DNA of 64,000 bases from Flavobacterium kingsejongi (GTDB taxonomy: Bacteria; Bacteroidota; Bacteroidia; Flavobacteriales; Flavobacteriaceae). Position 1 is the first letter of the stretch, and the number at the start of each line of letters is the position of its first letter. Below are positions 27,935-36,146 of the stretch, in pieces. The position numbers were made by a program, and so were the translations under genes. The notes below the pieces were generated by a model. It searched no databases and was not told the origin of the DNA. It saw only the letters and a list, made by a program, of their open reading frames with translations. The DNA lies in the NCBI RefSeq assembly GCF_003076475.1, contig NZ_CP020919.1, forward strand, positions 2,666,001-2,730,000, read 5' to 3'.

Positions 27935-28876
27935 ATGAAAACAAACTTCCTCATTTCCGCATTTTGTGTAGCCTGGTGTAGTATAACACCCGTATGCGCA
28001 CAGCAGTCATCGGCCGATAAGGCACAAGCTGCACTCTTTCAGGAGCTTCAGCAAAAAGACAGCCTCCTTTTTGATTTTATTTTCAACAGCTGTGCTATCA
28101 ATAAGCTCCAGACGGTCCTCTCTAAGGATTTTGTCATGCTCTACGACAATGGCCTTAAGGATTCTACCACACCGCAATCCTATGATTCCTACATTGCCAA
28201 CATAATGAAAGGATGTGACAAAAAGCGTAAAAATGAAGGGACGTCGATGCGACGGGAAGTGGTCAAAGGATCACTGCAGGTTTTTAATGTCACCCAGGAT
28301 ATAGCGGTACAAACCGGGGTGCAGCGTTTTTTTACAGTGTCTAAAGAAGGCACGGCAACGCTGGTTGAAGAATCAAAGTTCTTACGGAACTGGCAGCAGA
28401 AAAAAGGAGAATGGAAGATGATTACCGAAACCGATTTCAAGATCGACCACAATCCCCAGGGCGTATCAGACCGTTATGTACCCGACGCTTATGTACCGGC
28501 ATCTGAAGCACTGTACAACACGGTAGTCGAACTGGACAGCCTTTATTTTGATACCTACAACAACTGCAAGATGGATAAGATGGCAGCATTAACGGCAGAC
28601 GATATTGAGTTTTATCATGACGGGGGTGGACTCACTACTTCAAAAAAAGATTTGATAGCTTCGATCCAGAAAAACATTTGTGGTAAAGTCACCCGCATCC
28701 TGTCTCCAAACAGTATTGAAGTATATGAAATACCCGGTTATGGCGCGGTTGAGGTGGGCTACCATAGCTTCCGGAATAGTAGCGAACCCGGAGAAAGCCA
28801 TCCCAGCAAGTTTATAACACTCTGGCGTTTTAAAGACAAACAATGGCAAATGGCCCGTGTGGTAAGCCTCCATTAA
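27935..28876 (+). CDS. secreted protein with two tandem DUF4440/SnoaL-like domains
   Basis: A signal peptide (MKTNFLISAFCVAWCSITPVCAQ) precedes two related domains of the NTF2-like DUF4440 type: residues about 38-165 (LLFDFIFNSCAINKLQTVLSKDFVMLYDNG ... KKGEWKMITETDF) and about 190-313 (LYFDTYNNCKMDKMAALTADDIEFYHDGGG ... KDKQWQMARVVSL). Both repeat the 'CxxxKL/M..L..DF..Y.D' start and the 'K..W.M' end. A single-domain paralogue is encoded at 34516-35055. DUF4440 domains often bind small ligands or have lost enzyme activity. The function is unknown; the location should be periplasmic or extracellular. Confidence 0.8.
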   Translation: MKTNFLISAFCVAWCSITPVCAQQSSADKAQAALFQELQQKDSLLFDFIFNSCAINKLQTVLSKDFVMLYDNGLKDSTTPQSYDSYIANIMKGCDKKRKNEGTSMRREVVKGSLQVFNVTQDIAVQTGVQRFFTVSKEGTATLVEESKFLRNWQQKKGEWKMITETDFKIDHNPQGVSDRYVPDAYVPASEALYNTVVELDSLYFDTYNNCKMDKMAALTADDIEFYHDGGGLTTSKKDLIASIQKNICGKVTRILSPNSIEVYEIPGYGAVEVGYHSFRNSSEPGESHPSKFITLWRFKDKQWQMARVVSLH

Positions 28877-28900
28877 ACCTAAAGTTTTCCTTTTAAGAAT

Positions 28901-29145
28901 AGTTACGGGAAGTAGTTTGTGTTCCCAAGAAGGATGCCCGCGATAGCATCGGCATAATAGCAGCTTCCGCGAGGTTCCAGCTCGTGGCGCCAATCAAAAT
29001 CGGTGGCTATTGGAAATGGTTTTGCGTTCCCGAGCAGGATACTCTGAATAATGGCCGCTCCCGCGAGGTTCCAGCTCATGGCGCCAATCAAAATTGGTTA
29101 CTATTGGAAATGGTTTGCGTTCCCAAGCATCATGCTCACGATAGT
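28901..29145. repeat. dispersed palindromic repeat, divergent cluster
   Basis: One isolated B-half (28901-28947) is followed by two complete A+B units (28961-29053 and 29054-29145). A-half: CTCCCGCGAGGTTCCAGCTC then GTGGCGCCAAT; B-half: CTATTGGAAATGGTTTGCG then a CGAGCAGGATACTC-like segment. The A and B halves are inverted relatives, so each unit can fold into a long hairpin. They are more divergent than the copies at 36-40 kb. Confidence 0.75.
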
Positions 29146-29161
29146 ATTAAGTCCAAAAGAC

Positions 29162-29728
29162 TTATTTACTTTTGTTGAGAATAAGTCTTTGGATCTCTTT
29201 TATGTATTCTTTATTTTTTGTTGCTAAAAAAAAGACTCCTGAAGCACCGTTGTAGCCATATATAGATTTAGCTCTACTACCATCATAATAGGAAATACTT
29301 TCAATATTTTCGCTATTTAATTTTGAAACCAATGGGCTATATTCAGGATTTTTATTTAAATCTAACAGTATCGTTTTTCCTTTTGCATACTGCAATGAAA
29401 ATAAAATTTTTACAGCGCATATTTCTGCGGGTAAATTGTTTTGTGTTGCTCTCGCGAAACCACAAGGAATTGGTAATGGCACTTCAGAAGTATGATACAT
29501 GCTATCTTTTTTTATTTTTTCTTGGATGAGTTGTAACTGTATTGCTTTTGAATTAGCATTTGTATATAATTTTTTCCATGCTGTATTCGGGCCTGTTAAA
29601 GCACAAGTGTCTACCACTTTTGTTTGTGCAGCACTACCGATAGCGTATAAAATCAATGCTGTATAAATACATTGTCGTATTCGATGAACTATATTTTGAC
29701 TGTAGGATATTCTTTGCTTAACAAGCAT
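29162..29728 (-). CDS. small secreted protein with TonB-plug-like C-terminus
   Basis: The start is taken as the ATG at 29728, giving a basic n-region and hydrophobic segment (CIYTALILYAIGSAAQT). The 188-residue product ends in SENIESISYYDGSRAKSIYGYNGASGVFFLATKNK, which resembles the end of a TonB-receptor plug domain (SIEV..GASA..LYG..GANGVI.ITTK). There is no barrel. The gene is AT-rich compared with its neighbours and its stop abuts the repeat cluster. Proteins with an isolated plug-like module are seen in Bacteroidetes; their role is unclear. A TTG 22 codons upstream is less likely as a start. Confidence 0.6.
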   Translation of the reverse strand: MLVKQRISYSQNIVHRIRQCIYTALILYAIGSAAQTKVVDTCALTGPNTAWKKLYTNANSKAIQLQLIQEKIKKDSMYHTSEVPLPIPCGFARATQNNLPAEICAVKILFSLQYAKGKTILLDLNKNPEYSPLVSKLNSENIESISYYDGSRAKSIYGYNGASGVFFLATKNKEYIKEIQRLILNKSK

Positions 29729-29938
29729 ATAGGAGAAAATTACCGGACTATTAGTATTGATGCGAACTACAAATAAGGGATTTTTATAATTCAATACCTA
29801 ATTATTTTTGGCTCATACGAATCTAATATTTTGTAATTGACCAAATACATGCTCTCACAATACATTTGGTTATTGCTTAAAATTGGCTGAAATTTGCCTT
29901 TAGTATTACTGAAACGCAGATTATAACCGGATTCTATC

Positions 29939-30745
29939 ATGCAGTTAGCTCCTTCATTCCCGTTGCAAAGTATTGTCAGGCATTATTTGATTCTTTCAAA
30001 TGAGGCTGGCGCGCATCTGGATTTCCGGATGTTTTCGGACGGGAGCCCTGGGATTGTCTTTCACCGCAAAAAACCTTTGCTACAGCAAAACGAAACCGAG
30101 CAGCATACACGACAACCGGAATCGTTTGCCTACGGACAGATCACGCTCTTTACCACTTTATCGGCTACTGCTGCTGTAGACATGCTCATTGTCGTTTTAC
30201 AGCCCGGTGCTGTATTCCGGTTGTTTGGAATTCCGGCTTTCGAGCTCAACGACCTGACAGTACCTTTTACAGTCCTTACCGGAAATGCCGGGCATGTGCT
30301 GATGGAGCAGGTACAACAGCAGTCGGATAGTATAGCAGCGATCAAAGCTATTGAAGCATTTCTTTTAAGCCGTTTGCATCAGGATACCTACGATGGGCAG
30401 TTGATCGACACGACTTTACAACAGATATACACCGAAAAAGGGCAAAGTACGGTAGCCACGCTACTCAAGGCTATTCCGGTTACTGAAAGGCAGTTGGAGC
30501 GCAAATTCCGGCAGCATATCGGGTTGAGTCCTAAGAAGTTTGCCGATATTATACGTTTTCAGCATTTCCTTAAAAACCTACGGCAATGTGCCGCTACGGT
30601 AAGCCTTTCCGAACTCAGTTTTACCTCCGGGTATTACGACCAGTCGCACCTGAACAACAGCTTCAAAAAATTCACGGGGCTAACGCCAGGGCAATATCAG
30701 GCAGATGTACAGCAGCTGGCGGTGAACTTCCTATTGCTCCGCTAA
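29939..30745 (+). CDS. AraC-family transcriptional regulator
   Basis: The 268-residue protein has an N-terminal cupin-like sensing region (MQLAPSFPLQSIVRHYLILSNEAGAHLDFRMFSDGSPGIVFHRK) and a C-terminal AraC DNA-binding domain with two helix-turn-helix motifs; the second, LSFTSGYYDQSHLNNSFKKFTGLTPGQY, is well conserved. It is separated by 77 bases from the nitrilase gene on the same strand and may regulate it. The inducer is unknown. Confidence 0.87.
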   Translation: MQLAPSFPLQSIVRHYLILSNEAGAHLDFRMFSDGSPGIVFHRKKPLLQQNETEQHTRQPESFAYGQITLFTTLSATAAVDMLIVVLQPGAVFRLFGIPAFELNDLTVPFTVLTGNAGHVLMEQVQQQSDSIAAIKAIEAFLLSRLHQDTYDGQLIDTTLQQIYTEKGQSTVATLLKAIPVTERQLERKFRQHIGLSPKKFADIIRFQHFLKNLRQCAATVSLSELSFTSGYYDQSHLNNSFKKFTGLTPGQYQADVQQLAVNFLLLR

Positions 30746-30822
30746 ATCATTTTGTCGGTTTTTTCCAATTTTAAAAATAGATTTTTGGTCAACTTCGCAG
30801 TTCAATTACTAAGCGGAATGAC

Positions 30823-31767
30823 ATGAAAAATTTAAAAGTAGCTACGGCACAATTTGAAAACCGGAATAATGACAAAGTCTATAACCTGAGTTGCATCGAA
30901 ACGTTATCCCGGGATGCGGCAGCTGCGGGAGCCGATGTGATCCTTTTTCACGAATGTTCTGTTACAGGGTATACTTTTGCCCGTCACCTGAGCCGCGAGG
31001 CACTGTTGGAGGTGGCAGAGTTTATTCCCGATGGGCCAAGTGTCCAGGCATTGATTGCGATTGCGGCCAAATACCAGATTACCATTTTAGCCGGATTATT
31101 TGAAAAAGACACCGATGGAAAACTCTATAAAGCCCATGTCTGTGTAGATCAAACCGGGCTCCTGGGCAAGCATCGCAAGCTACATCCCTTCATCCATCCC
31201 AATATTTTACCGGGAAATAGCTATACCGTCTTTGAGATCCAGGGCTGGAAATGTGGGATACTGATATGTTATGATACTAATATTATTGAAAATGTCCGGG
31301 CTACGGTTTTACTCGGTGCCCAGATTATATTCATGCCCCATGTTACGATGTGTACGCCTTCGACCAGGCCCGGTGCCGGATTTGTCGATCCCGGATTGTG
31401 GCTGGACAAAGTGGCGAATGCCGTACAGGTGCGTGCGGAATTTGATGGGCCCAAAGGCAGGGAATGGCTGATGAAGTGGCTGCCGGCGCGGGCGTATGAC
31501 AATGCGATCTATGCCATTTTTGCCAATCCGATAGGAATGGACGACGACCAACTCAAAAATGGCTGCTCGATGATCCTCGATCCGTATGGGAATATTATTG
31601 CCGAATGCCGGGAATTGGAAGACGCCTTTACGATGGCCGAACTGGAACCTGAAAATTTAGTACATGCCGGAGGATATCGGTACAAGGCTGCCCGGAGGCC
31701 GGAGTTGTATGGAGACATTATCGGCGCGCCACATGAAAGTGTGCAAAAGGTGGTATGGTTAACATAA
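30823..31767 (+). CDS. nitrilase-superfamily carbon-nitrogen hydrolase
   Basis: The 314-residue protein has the complete Glu-Lys-Cys triad: E44 in FHECSVTGY, K119 in KHRKLHPF and C149 in GILICYDTN. The family hydrolyses C-N bonds in nitriles, amides or carbamoyl compounds. Two insertions (FVDPGLWLDKVANAVQVRAEFDGPKGREW) distinguish it from standard omega-amidase or carbamoylputrescine hydrolases, so the substrate is open. It follows the AraC regulator gene. Confidence 0.88.
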   Translation: MKNLKVATAQFENRNNDKVYNLSCIETLSRDAAAAGADVILFHECSVTGYTFARHLSREALLEVAEFIPDGPSVQALIAIAAKYQITILAGLFEKDTDGKLYKAHVCVDQTGLLGKHRKLHPFIHPNILPGNSYTVFEIQGWKCGILICYDTNIIENVRATVLLGAQIIFMPHVTMCTPSTRPGAGFVDPGLWLDKVANAVQVRAEFDGPKGREWLMKWLPARAYDNAIYAIFANPIGMDDDQLKNGCSMILDPYGNIIAECRELEDAFTMAELEPENLVHAGGYRYKAARRPELYGDIIGAPHESVQKVVWLT

Positions 31768-31805
31768 CCCGTAGGTCTGTTGCACTGCAACAGACTTACG
31801 GGTTA
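31764..31805. terminator. bidirectional terminator containing the CTGTTGCAnTGCAACAG palindrome
   Basis: AACCCGTAG and a mismatched partner around TTACGGGTT surround a perfect palindrome at 31775-31795. It overlaps the stop codons of the nitrilase gene and of the convergent kinase gene. The same palindromic core occurs twice at 48784-48834. Confidence 0.75.
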
Positions 31806-33107
31806 TTCCGCGGTCAGGTACATGTCAAATGTGGCTCCTTCGTTGGGAATTCCGGTGGCGGTAATAATACCATTGTGGTTGCCTACAATCTTTTTGACAA
31901 TGGCCAGGCCGATGCCTGTACCTTCATAGGCGGTTCTTTCGTGGAGGCGTTGGAACAATTCAAATATTTTGGTGCTATATTGCTGCTCAAAGCCAATCCC
32001 ATTATCGGAAACCCTGATATGGCAATATTTTTTATCCGGCACTAATCCTATATTCGGAGCGTCGTAACCCTGGATGATAGTGCTTCCTATGGTAATGACC
32101 AAGGGGCGTTCCGGTGCCGAAAATTTGATGGCATTTGTAATCAGGTTATAAAATAACTGGTGGATCTGGAAAGGGATCACGTGGCAATCACACATGGAAT
32201 CGGCAATTATCGTTACATCACTTTCCTGCAATCCTTCTTCCTGCAGGTCTTTTTTGACTTGCAGCAAGGTCTGGCTGAGGTTGGTTAATTCAAACTTACG
32301 GTCTGCGGTACTGGTACGCGAATAGGACAGGAGGTCATCAATGAGGGACTGCATGCGGTGTGCGGCATTCTGCATGCGTTTAAAAAAGTCCTTTCCGTTA
32401 TCCGACAGGTTTTTCAATTCCCGCTCCATGATCATACTCGAAAAGAACTGTATTTTCCGTAGTGGTTCCTGCAGGTCATGGCTGGTGATATAGGCAAATG
32501 ATTTGAGTTCCTCATTCATCTTTTGCAGCGAGGCATTGTTTTCTGTCAGTTTTTTGGTCCGTTCCCGTACTTCTTTTTCTAAGGTTTCGGTGATCGCTTT
32601 TTCCTGAAACAACTGTTTTTTGCCCGTCCGGATGGTTTCGATAGCATCCAGGTGAAAGGAGATCAGTTCTGCAAACAGGTTGAACATTTCCAGGATGGCG
32701 GTACTGCTTAAATCATGTGGCTTGGGATCAATTGCACAAAGGGTTCCAAAGAAAGCACCACTCTTGCGGTATACCGGAACCGAAATATAACTTTGAAGCC
32801 CATATTTCAGCGGAGTGTGATGATTCTGGTACAAGGCATCTTCATTGACATTATCAATCACAACCGCTTGGCGGGATTCCCGGATTTCGTGGCATATCGT
32901 GGTTTCTACTTCCAACTCATCGCCGGGTTTTAGGCCAAAGCCTATGGTATCATTCACACTGCACGTAATCCAACGGGTTTCAGTTACCCGCGCCAGGGCA
33001 GCAAAGCCCATACCGGTATTTTTACAAATTACATCCAATAAAGAAGATATAATCGGGATTTGCCCTACATCAGCAATATCTTCGGCAAAATCCATATCAA
33101 CGATCAT
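31803..33107 (-). CDS. GAF-domain sensor histidine kinase
   Basis: The 434-residue cytoplasmic kinase has an N-terminal GAF domain (about 20-160, with ISVPVYRKSGAFFGTLCAIDPKP), a coiled linker, a HisKA domain with phosphorylated H210 in ITSHDLQEPLRK, and a HATPase domain (NLITNAIKFS as N-box, SDNGIGFEQQYSTKIFELFQRLH as G1/F-box, GTGIGLAIVKKIV as G2). There are no membrane segments, so it senses an internal signal through GAF. No response regulator is next to it. This arrangement is common for phytochrome-like orphan kinases in Bacteroidetes. Confidence 0.9.
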   Translation of the reverse strand: MIVDMDFAEDIADVGQIPIISSLLDVICKNTGMGFAALARVTETRWITCSVNDTIGFGLKPGDELEVETTICHEIRESRQAVVIDNVNEDALYQNHHTPLKYGLQSYISVPVYRKSGAFFGTLCAIDPKPHDLSSTAILEMFNLFAELISFHLDAIETIRTGKKQLFQEKAITETLEKEVRERTKKLTENNASLQKMNEELKSFAYITSHDLQEPLRKIQFFSSMIMERELKNLSDNGKDFFKRMQNAAHRMQSLIDDLLSYSRTSTADRKFELTNLSQTLLQVKKDLQEEGLQESDVTIIADSMCDCHVIPFQIHQLFYNLITNAIKFSAPERPLVITIGSTIIQGYDAPNIGLVPDKKYCHIRVSDNGIGFEQQYSTKIFELFQRLHERTAYEGTGIGLAIVKKIVGNHNGIITATGIPNEGATFDMYLTAE

Positions 33108-33284
33108 ATAGTATATTTTATCTGGTCTTAAATGTAACCTTTATAAACGTAGCAAAGTTAAGAATTTGTAACTAAGAATTATCGGAAAATTTAAAAGACA
33201 ATGAGTAAAAGGTAAAAGGGGAGAAGTGAGCCGTAAAAGGTTAGCAGTAAGAGTAAAAGGGATAAGGGAGCAGTAAGAGGGATC

Positions 33285-33347
33285 AGTAAAAAGTAAAAAG
33301 TAAAAAGTAAAAAGTAAAAAGTAAAAAGTAAAAAGTAATAAGTAAAA
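33285..33347. repeat. tandem heptamer repeat (AGTAAAA)9
   Basis: Nine consecutive units of AGTAAAA, one with a single change (AGTAATA), make a microsatellite. Looser AGTAARR-like units continue to the left. There are no spacers, so this is not a CRISPR array. Confidence 0.95.
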
Positions 33348-33645
33348 AGAGAGCGGGAAGAAATAAGCGATTAAAGGCTCATGCAGGTGATGGGCTTAAA
33401 AATAAGATTGGAGCGGCTGGTATTTTTTAACATTTAGCCGTAAAAACCGATGGAAGATAGGAGAAGCAGGCTCCTGTTTTTATAAACGGAATCATGCCTG
33501 CAGTCTTATTGTAGCTGGATTTTGACGTGTTGATATTTAGTTATTTATGGGATGCTACACTTTTGCAAAAGCTCCTCTAAAGTTAAAAACCCTAATGTAA
33601 CATTTTTGTGACTTATAGGGGTAGACCCTAAGGGAATGCGGGTAG

Positions 33646-33653
33646 TACCTTTG
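33646..33653 (+). promoter_or_regulatory. Flavobacterial -7 element (TACCTTTG)
   Basis: This exact TAnnTTTG match is 58 bases before the ATG at 33712. No TTG is at the expected -33 distance. Confidence 0.5.
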
Positions 33654-33711
33654 TCACGATGGAATTGGTTGTTCCATCACCGGTATCATCCCTTACAGAA
33701 ACAACATTGCT

Positions 33712-34125
33712 ATGAAAAAGAATATCCTTTATGTTATGACCCTGTTATTGCTCAGTAGCCTGGTGGTGCGCAGTGGGAACATGCTGCATATTGATTTCCT
33801 GATGCGTATGGACCGGCAGATTAAATTGAAGGTTGCTGATTTTTTTGCGCCTTCCATATCATTAACCAAAACTGATGCTACACGTTCCGGAGCCGGGACG
33901 ATTAATGCAGCGGTTAGGGGACAAGAATATAACGCTACCATCGTTTTTGAATATTGGAATACCACTACTCCGCAACAGGTGGTAACGACTACAATGCCTA
34001 TCACCGGCCTTGAAAAAGGGACGTATAGCGTAAGGGCTACCATGACGGGTGAGGTAGTAGAGCAGGCCGAAGCAATCATTACGATTGCCAACTACGATCA
34101 GCCCGTACAACTTTCTGAAATATAG
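33712..34125 (+). CDS. small exported protein with a SprB-repeat-like domain
   Basis: The 137-residue protein begins MKKNILYVMTLLLLSSLVVRSG, a signal peptide. The C-terminal part reads SISLTKTDATRSGAGTINAAVRGQEYNATIVFEYWNTT ... TMPITGLEKGTYSVRATMTGE, which follows the SprB-repeat pattern (GTI.A...G...Y...W, I.GL..GTYSV). SprB repeats occur in the giant gliding adhesin and other secreted flavobacterial proteins. A single degenerate repeat in so small a protein is unusual, and the role is unknown. Confidence 0.6.
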   Translation: MKKNILYVMTLLLLSSLVVRSGNMLHIDFLMRMDRQIKLKVADFFAPSISLTKTDATRSGAGTINAAVRGQEYNATIVFEYWNTTTPQQVVTTTMPITGLEKGTYSVRATMTGEVVEQAEAIITIANYDQPVQLSEI

Positions 34126-34515
34126 CGATTGCCTTACGGGGCAATGTGATTTTATATACATCGCTTAAAGTCCTGCGATTCCTTTTTTGATTTAACTACT
34201 GCAGTTGCGTATTTATGGTCATAAACTGCAAAGGATTAGGATTTTGGCTGTTCTATCCGGTTTTTTGGGTACAATTATACCTTCAAATGCGATAAGTATT
34301 GCCACGCCTTCTACGTCTCTTGTCACGTTCTCTTTGCTTCTTGTCACGTTGCCTACAGTTCCGGTCGCGTTATCTAAGAATAAGGGTTCTTGGGCCATAG
34401 TATAGGAGGAAAGCGGGATGTTGTTCGTATAAAATTTTTAGGGGAATGGGCTGCAACTACGATACAAATGCCTAAAAAGACTATTTTAGCTCCCTAACTC
34501 TTTATAGCCCTAAAA
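34126..34515. other. interval with a possible small minus-strand ORF
   Basis: Apart from the doubtful 59-codon ORF at 34219-34398, nothing is visible. The stretch contains two CTTGTCACGTT direct repeats about 21 bases apart. Confidence 0.5.
34219..34398 (-). CDS. possible 59-residue protein, unrecognised
   Basis: An ATG-initiated minus-strand ORF begins MAQEPLFLDNATGTVGNVT and contains two NVTR repeats, then a hydrophobic segment (VAILIAFEGIIVP) and a Lys/Arg region before the stop. No family is recognised. An overlapping plus-strand frame is also open but starts with TTG. The call is weak; a lack of any terminator or known homologue argues for caution. Confidence 0.3.
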   Translation of the reverse strand: MAQEPLFLDNATGTVGNVTRSKENVTRDVEGVAILIAFEGIIVPKKPDRTAKILILCSL

Positions 34516-35055
34516 ATGATATCCTACAAAAATTGTGGTACCCTGCTGTTGCTGCTGGCACTAAGCCTTAGCGCCCATGCACAACAAACTAAAAAGGCAG
34601 CCAAAAAAGCGGTCCAACCTCAAACTACAATTACAATTGCACATTCCGATAGCCTGTATGAGGAAATTTTTAAAGCCGATAGCCTGCTGTTTCAAGCTTT
34701 TAATACTTGTGATACGGTTACTTACAAAAAATATTTTACCGAAGACCTGGAATTTTACCATGACCTGGGTGGCCTGACGGTAGGGCTGGATAACGAACTA
34801 AAATCGATACACGAAATGTGTGCACGGGGCAACCATATCCGTAGGGAGCTGGTCAAAAGCAGCCTTGAAGTCTATCCCCTAAAGAATTTTGGTGCGGTCG
34901 AAATAGGCGTACATAATTTTTACCATACCAATCCGGGTGATACCGAAAAGCCAAGCGGAACCTATAAGTTTGTACAGGTCTGGCAGAAAAAAGACGGCCA
35001 ATGGAAAATTACCCGGATCATCAGCTACGGGCATGATAGTATGAAAAATGATTAA
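34516..35055 (+). CDS. secreted single-domain DUF4440/SnoaL-like protein
   Basis: A signal peptide (MISYKNCGTLLLLLALSLSAHAQ) and a Lys/Ala-rich linker precede one NTF2-like domain (about residues 50-175): LLFQAFNTCDTVTYKKYFTEDLEFYHDLGGLTVG ... GAVEIGVHNFYH ... KKDGQWKITRIISY. It is clearly paralogous to the second domain of the 27935-28876 protein (EFYHDxGGLT, GAVEVGYHSF). Both genes are near the palindromic repeats. Function unknown. Confidence 0.8.
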   Translation: MISYKNCGTLLLLLALSLSAHAQQTKKAAKKAVQPQTTITIAHSDSLYEEIFKADSLLFQAFNTCDTVTYKKYFTEDLEFYHDLGGLTVGLDNELKSIHEMCARGNHIRRELVKSSLEVYPLKNFGAVEIGVHNFYHTNPGDTEKPSGTYKFVQVWQKKDGQWKITRIISYGHDSMKND

Positions 35056-35153
35056 CCAGAAGTTGTAGCCAAGCATATCCCTACAGGCTGTCCCTAAGCA
35101 GGATAGTGTTATAGGTTGTTATCGCTGCTGCTTTAATTGCTAATGACAAGAAG

Positions 35154-35996
35154 ATGTTTAAACGAATAATTGTATTGCTGCTTTGCCTGTTTTCGGTACA
35201 GGCTTTCTGCCAATCGGAATTGGAGGGGATTAAGAAAGAAGTGAAAAACCTGCAAGGAACTCTTGCTGTAGGGAACTATTGGGACTATATTTATACCAGT
35301 GACCAGCAAAATAATGGGGAGGGTACTGTTCTTCATGATCCCAAAGTAGATGTGCTCAATCTATACCGGGTTACACTGATGATCGATAGGTTTGGTTATC
35401 CTACGATGGCAGCGTATAACTATCCGATTAATATGGTACCCTGGCTGGTGTGGACTCATTGCCCGGCTACCGCATTAAAACAATATACATTTCCTATCAT
35501 TTTAAAAGGGAAGGAACTCGGGCAGCTTCCGGAAGGTTTCTTTCCCAATTATTTCGTGGGCGGATTCCTGCTGAATGCTTACGGGCAGGATATGGAATTC
35601 GACCAAAGTTTTGGCGAAGGCACCGCATCCATCATTGCGACTGCACTACAGCATTTTGAAAAGACCGCTGGGAAAATAGATTCCCAAAAGGTAGCAGCAA
35701 AAGCAACAGCTTATCTCGTAGAATCCCAATTATCCATTCAAAAAGAATTAGGACAGTGGCGTATGGTCCAATTGGATAATACGACCTATTTTAAAATAGT
35801 ACAACTCCAAAACAACAATTGGTACCTGAGCATTAAGGGGGAGCATACCGAACCGGTATTGCATCGGGTACTACCGGATTTAAAACGAATGCAGTTTAAA
35901 CCTTCGGAGGGCTTTGGCCTGTTTTATTTTGAAATTACAGGAGCAAAACTACAACTTTGCAATGCCCAGGGGAAGGTGATCAAAACCTCGTTATAG
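35154..35996 (+). CDS. secreted protein of unknown function, 280 residues
   Basis: The signal peptide is MFKRIIVLLLCLFSVQAFCQ. The mature protein has no repeat or motif I recognise; it contains a Trp/Pro-rich region (YNYPINMVPWLVWTHCPATALKQYTFPIIL) and a C-terminal beta-rich half (YLSIKGEHTEPVLHRVLPDLKRMQF). It may follow the DUF4440 gene in an operon, with 98 bases between. A REP-like element lies just downstream. Confidence 0.7.
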   Translation: MFKRIIVLLLCLFSVQAFCQSELEGIKKEVKNLQGTLAVGNYWDYIYTSDQQNNGEGTVLHDPKVDVLNLYRVTLMIDRFGYPTMAAYNYPINMVPWLVWTHCPATALKQYTFPIILKGKELGQLPEGFFPNYFVGGFLLNAYGQDMEFDQSFGEGTASIIATALQHFEKTAGKIDSQKVAAKATAYLVESQLSIQKELGQWRMVQLDNTTYFKIVQLQNNNWYLSIKGEHTEPVLHRVLPDLKRMQFKPSEGFGLFYFEITGAKLQLCNAQGKVIKTSL

Positions 35997-36053
35997 GAAC
36001 AACCGGAATATCAGGAATAGTTTGCTGTAATTTATTTTTGTCAAGTATATTTT

Positions 36054-36133
36054 CGGCTCCCGCGAGCCTCTGGTTCGTGGTGGTAATCCAGGGATTGGTT
36101 TATCGTTCACGAACAGGAGGCATGCGACAGCAG
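36054..36133. repeat. dispersed palindromic repeat, full A+B unit
   Basis: The A-half CTCCCGCGAGCCTCTGGTTC is followed by GTGGTGGTAATCC and the inverted B-half (TTCACGAACAGGAGGCATGC then GACAGCAG). Its inner sequence has drifted from the consensus but the pairing between halves is retained. Confidence 0.75.
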
Positions 36134-36146
36134 AGGCAGGAACAGC

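Larger units (their letters stand above)
33108..33711. other. 604-base interval with heptamer tandem repeat and promoter motif
   Basis: No gene is supported. The left part is purine-rich on the plus strand and holds the heptamer array at 33285-33347; the right end holds a -7 element for the next gene. Confidence 0.6.

Noticed and set aside
33285..33347. CRISPR-like array
   Set aside because: The units are 7 bases and contiguous with no spacers, so this is a microsatellite.
34205..34405. 66-residue plus-strand ORF
   Set aside because: It begins with TTG and has a low-complexity Ser/Thr/Val-rich composition; the opposite strand ORF is the better, though still weak, candidate.
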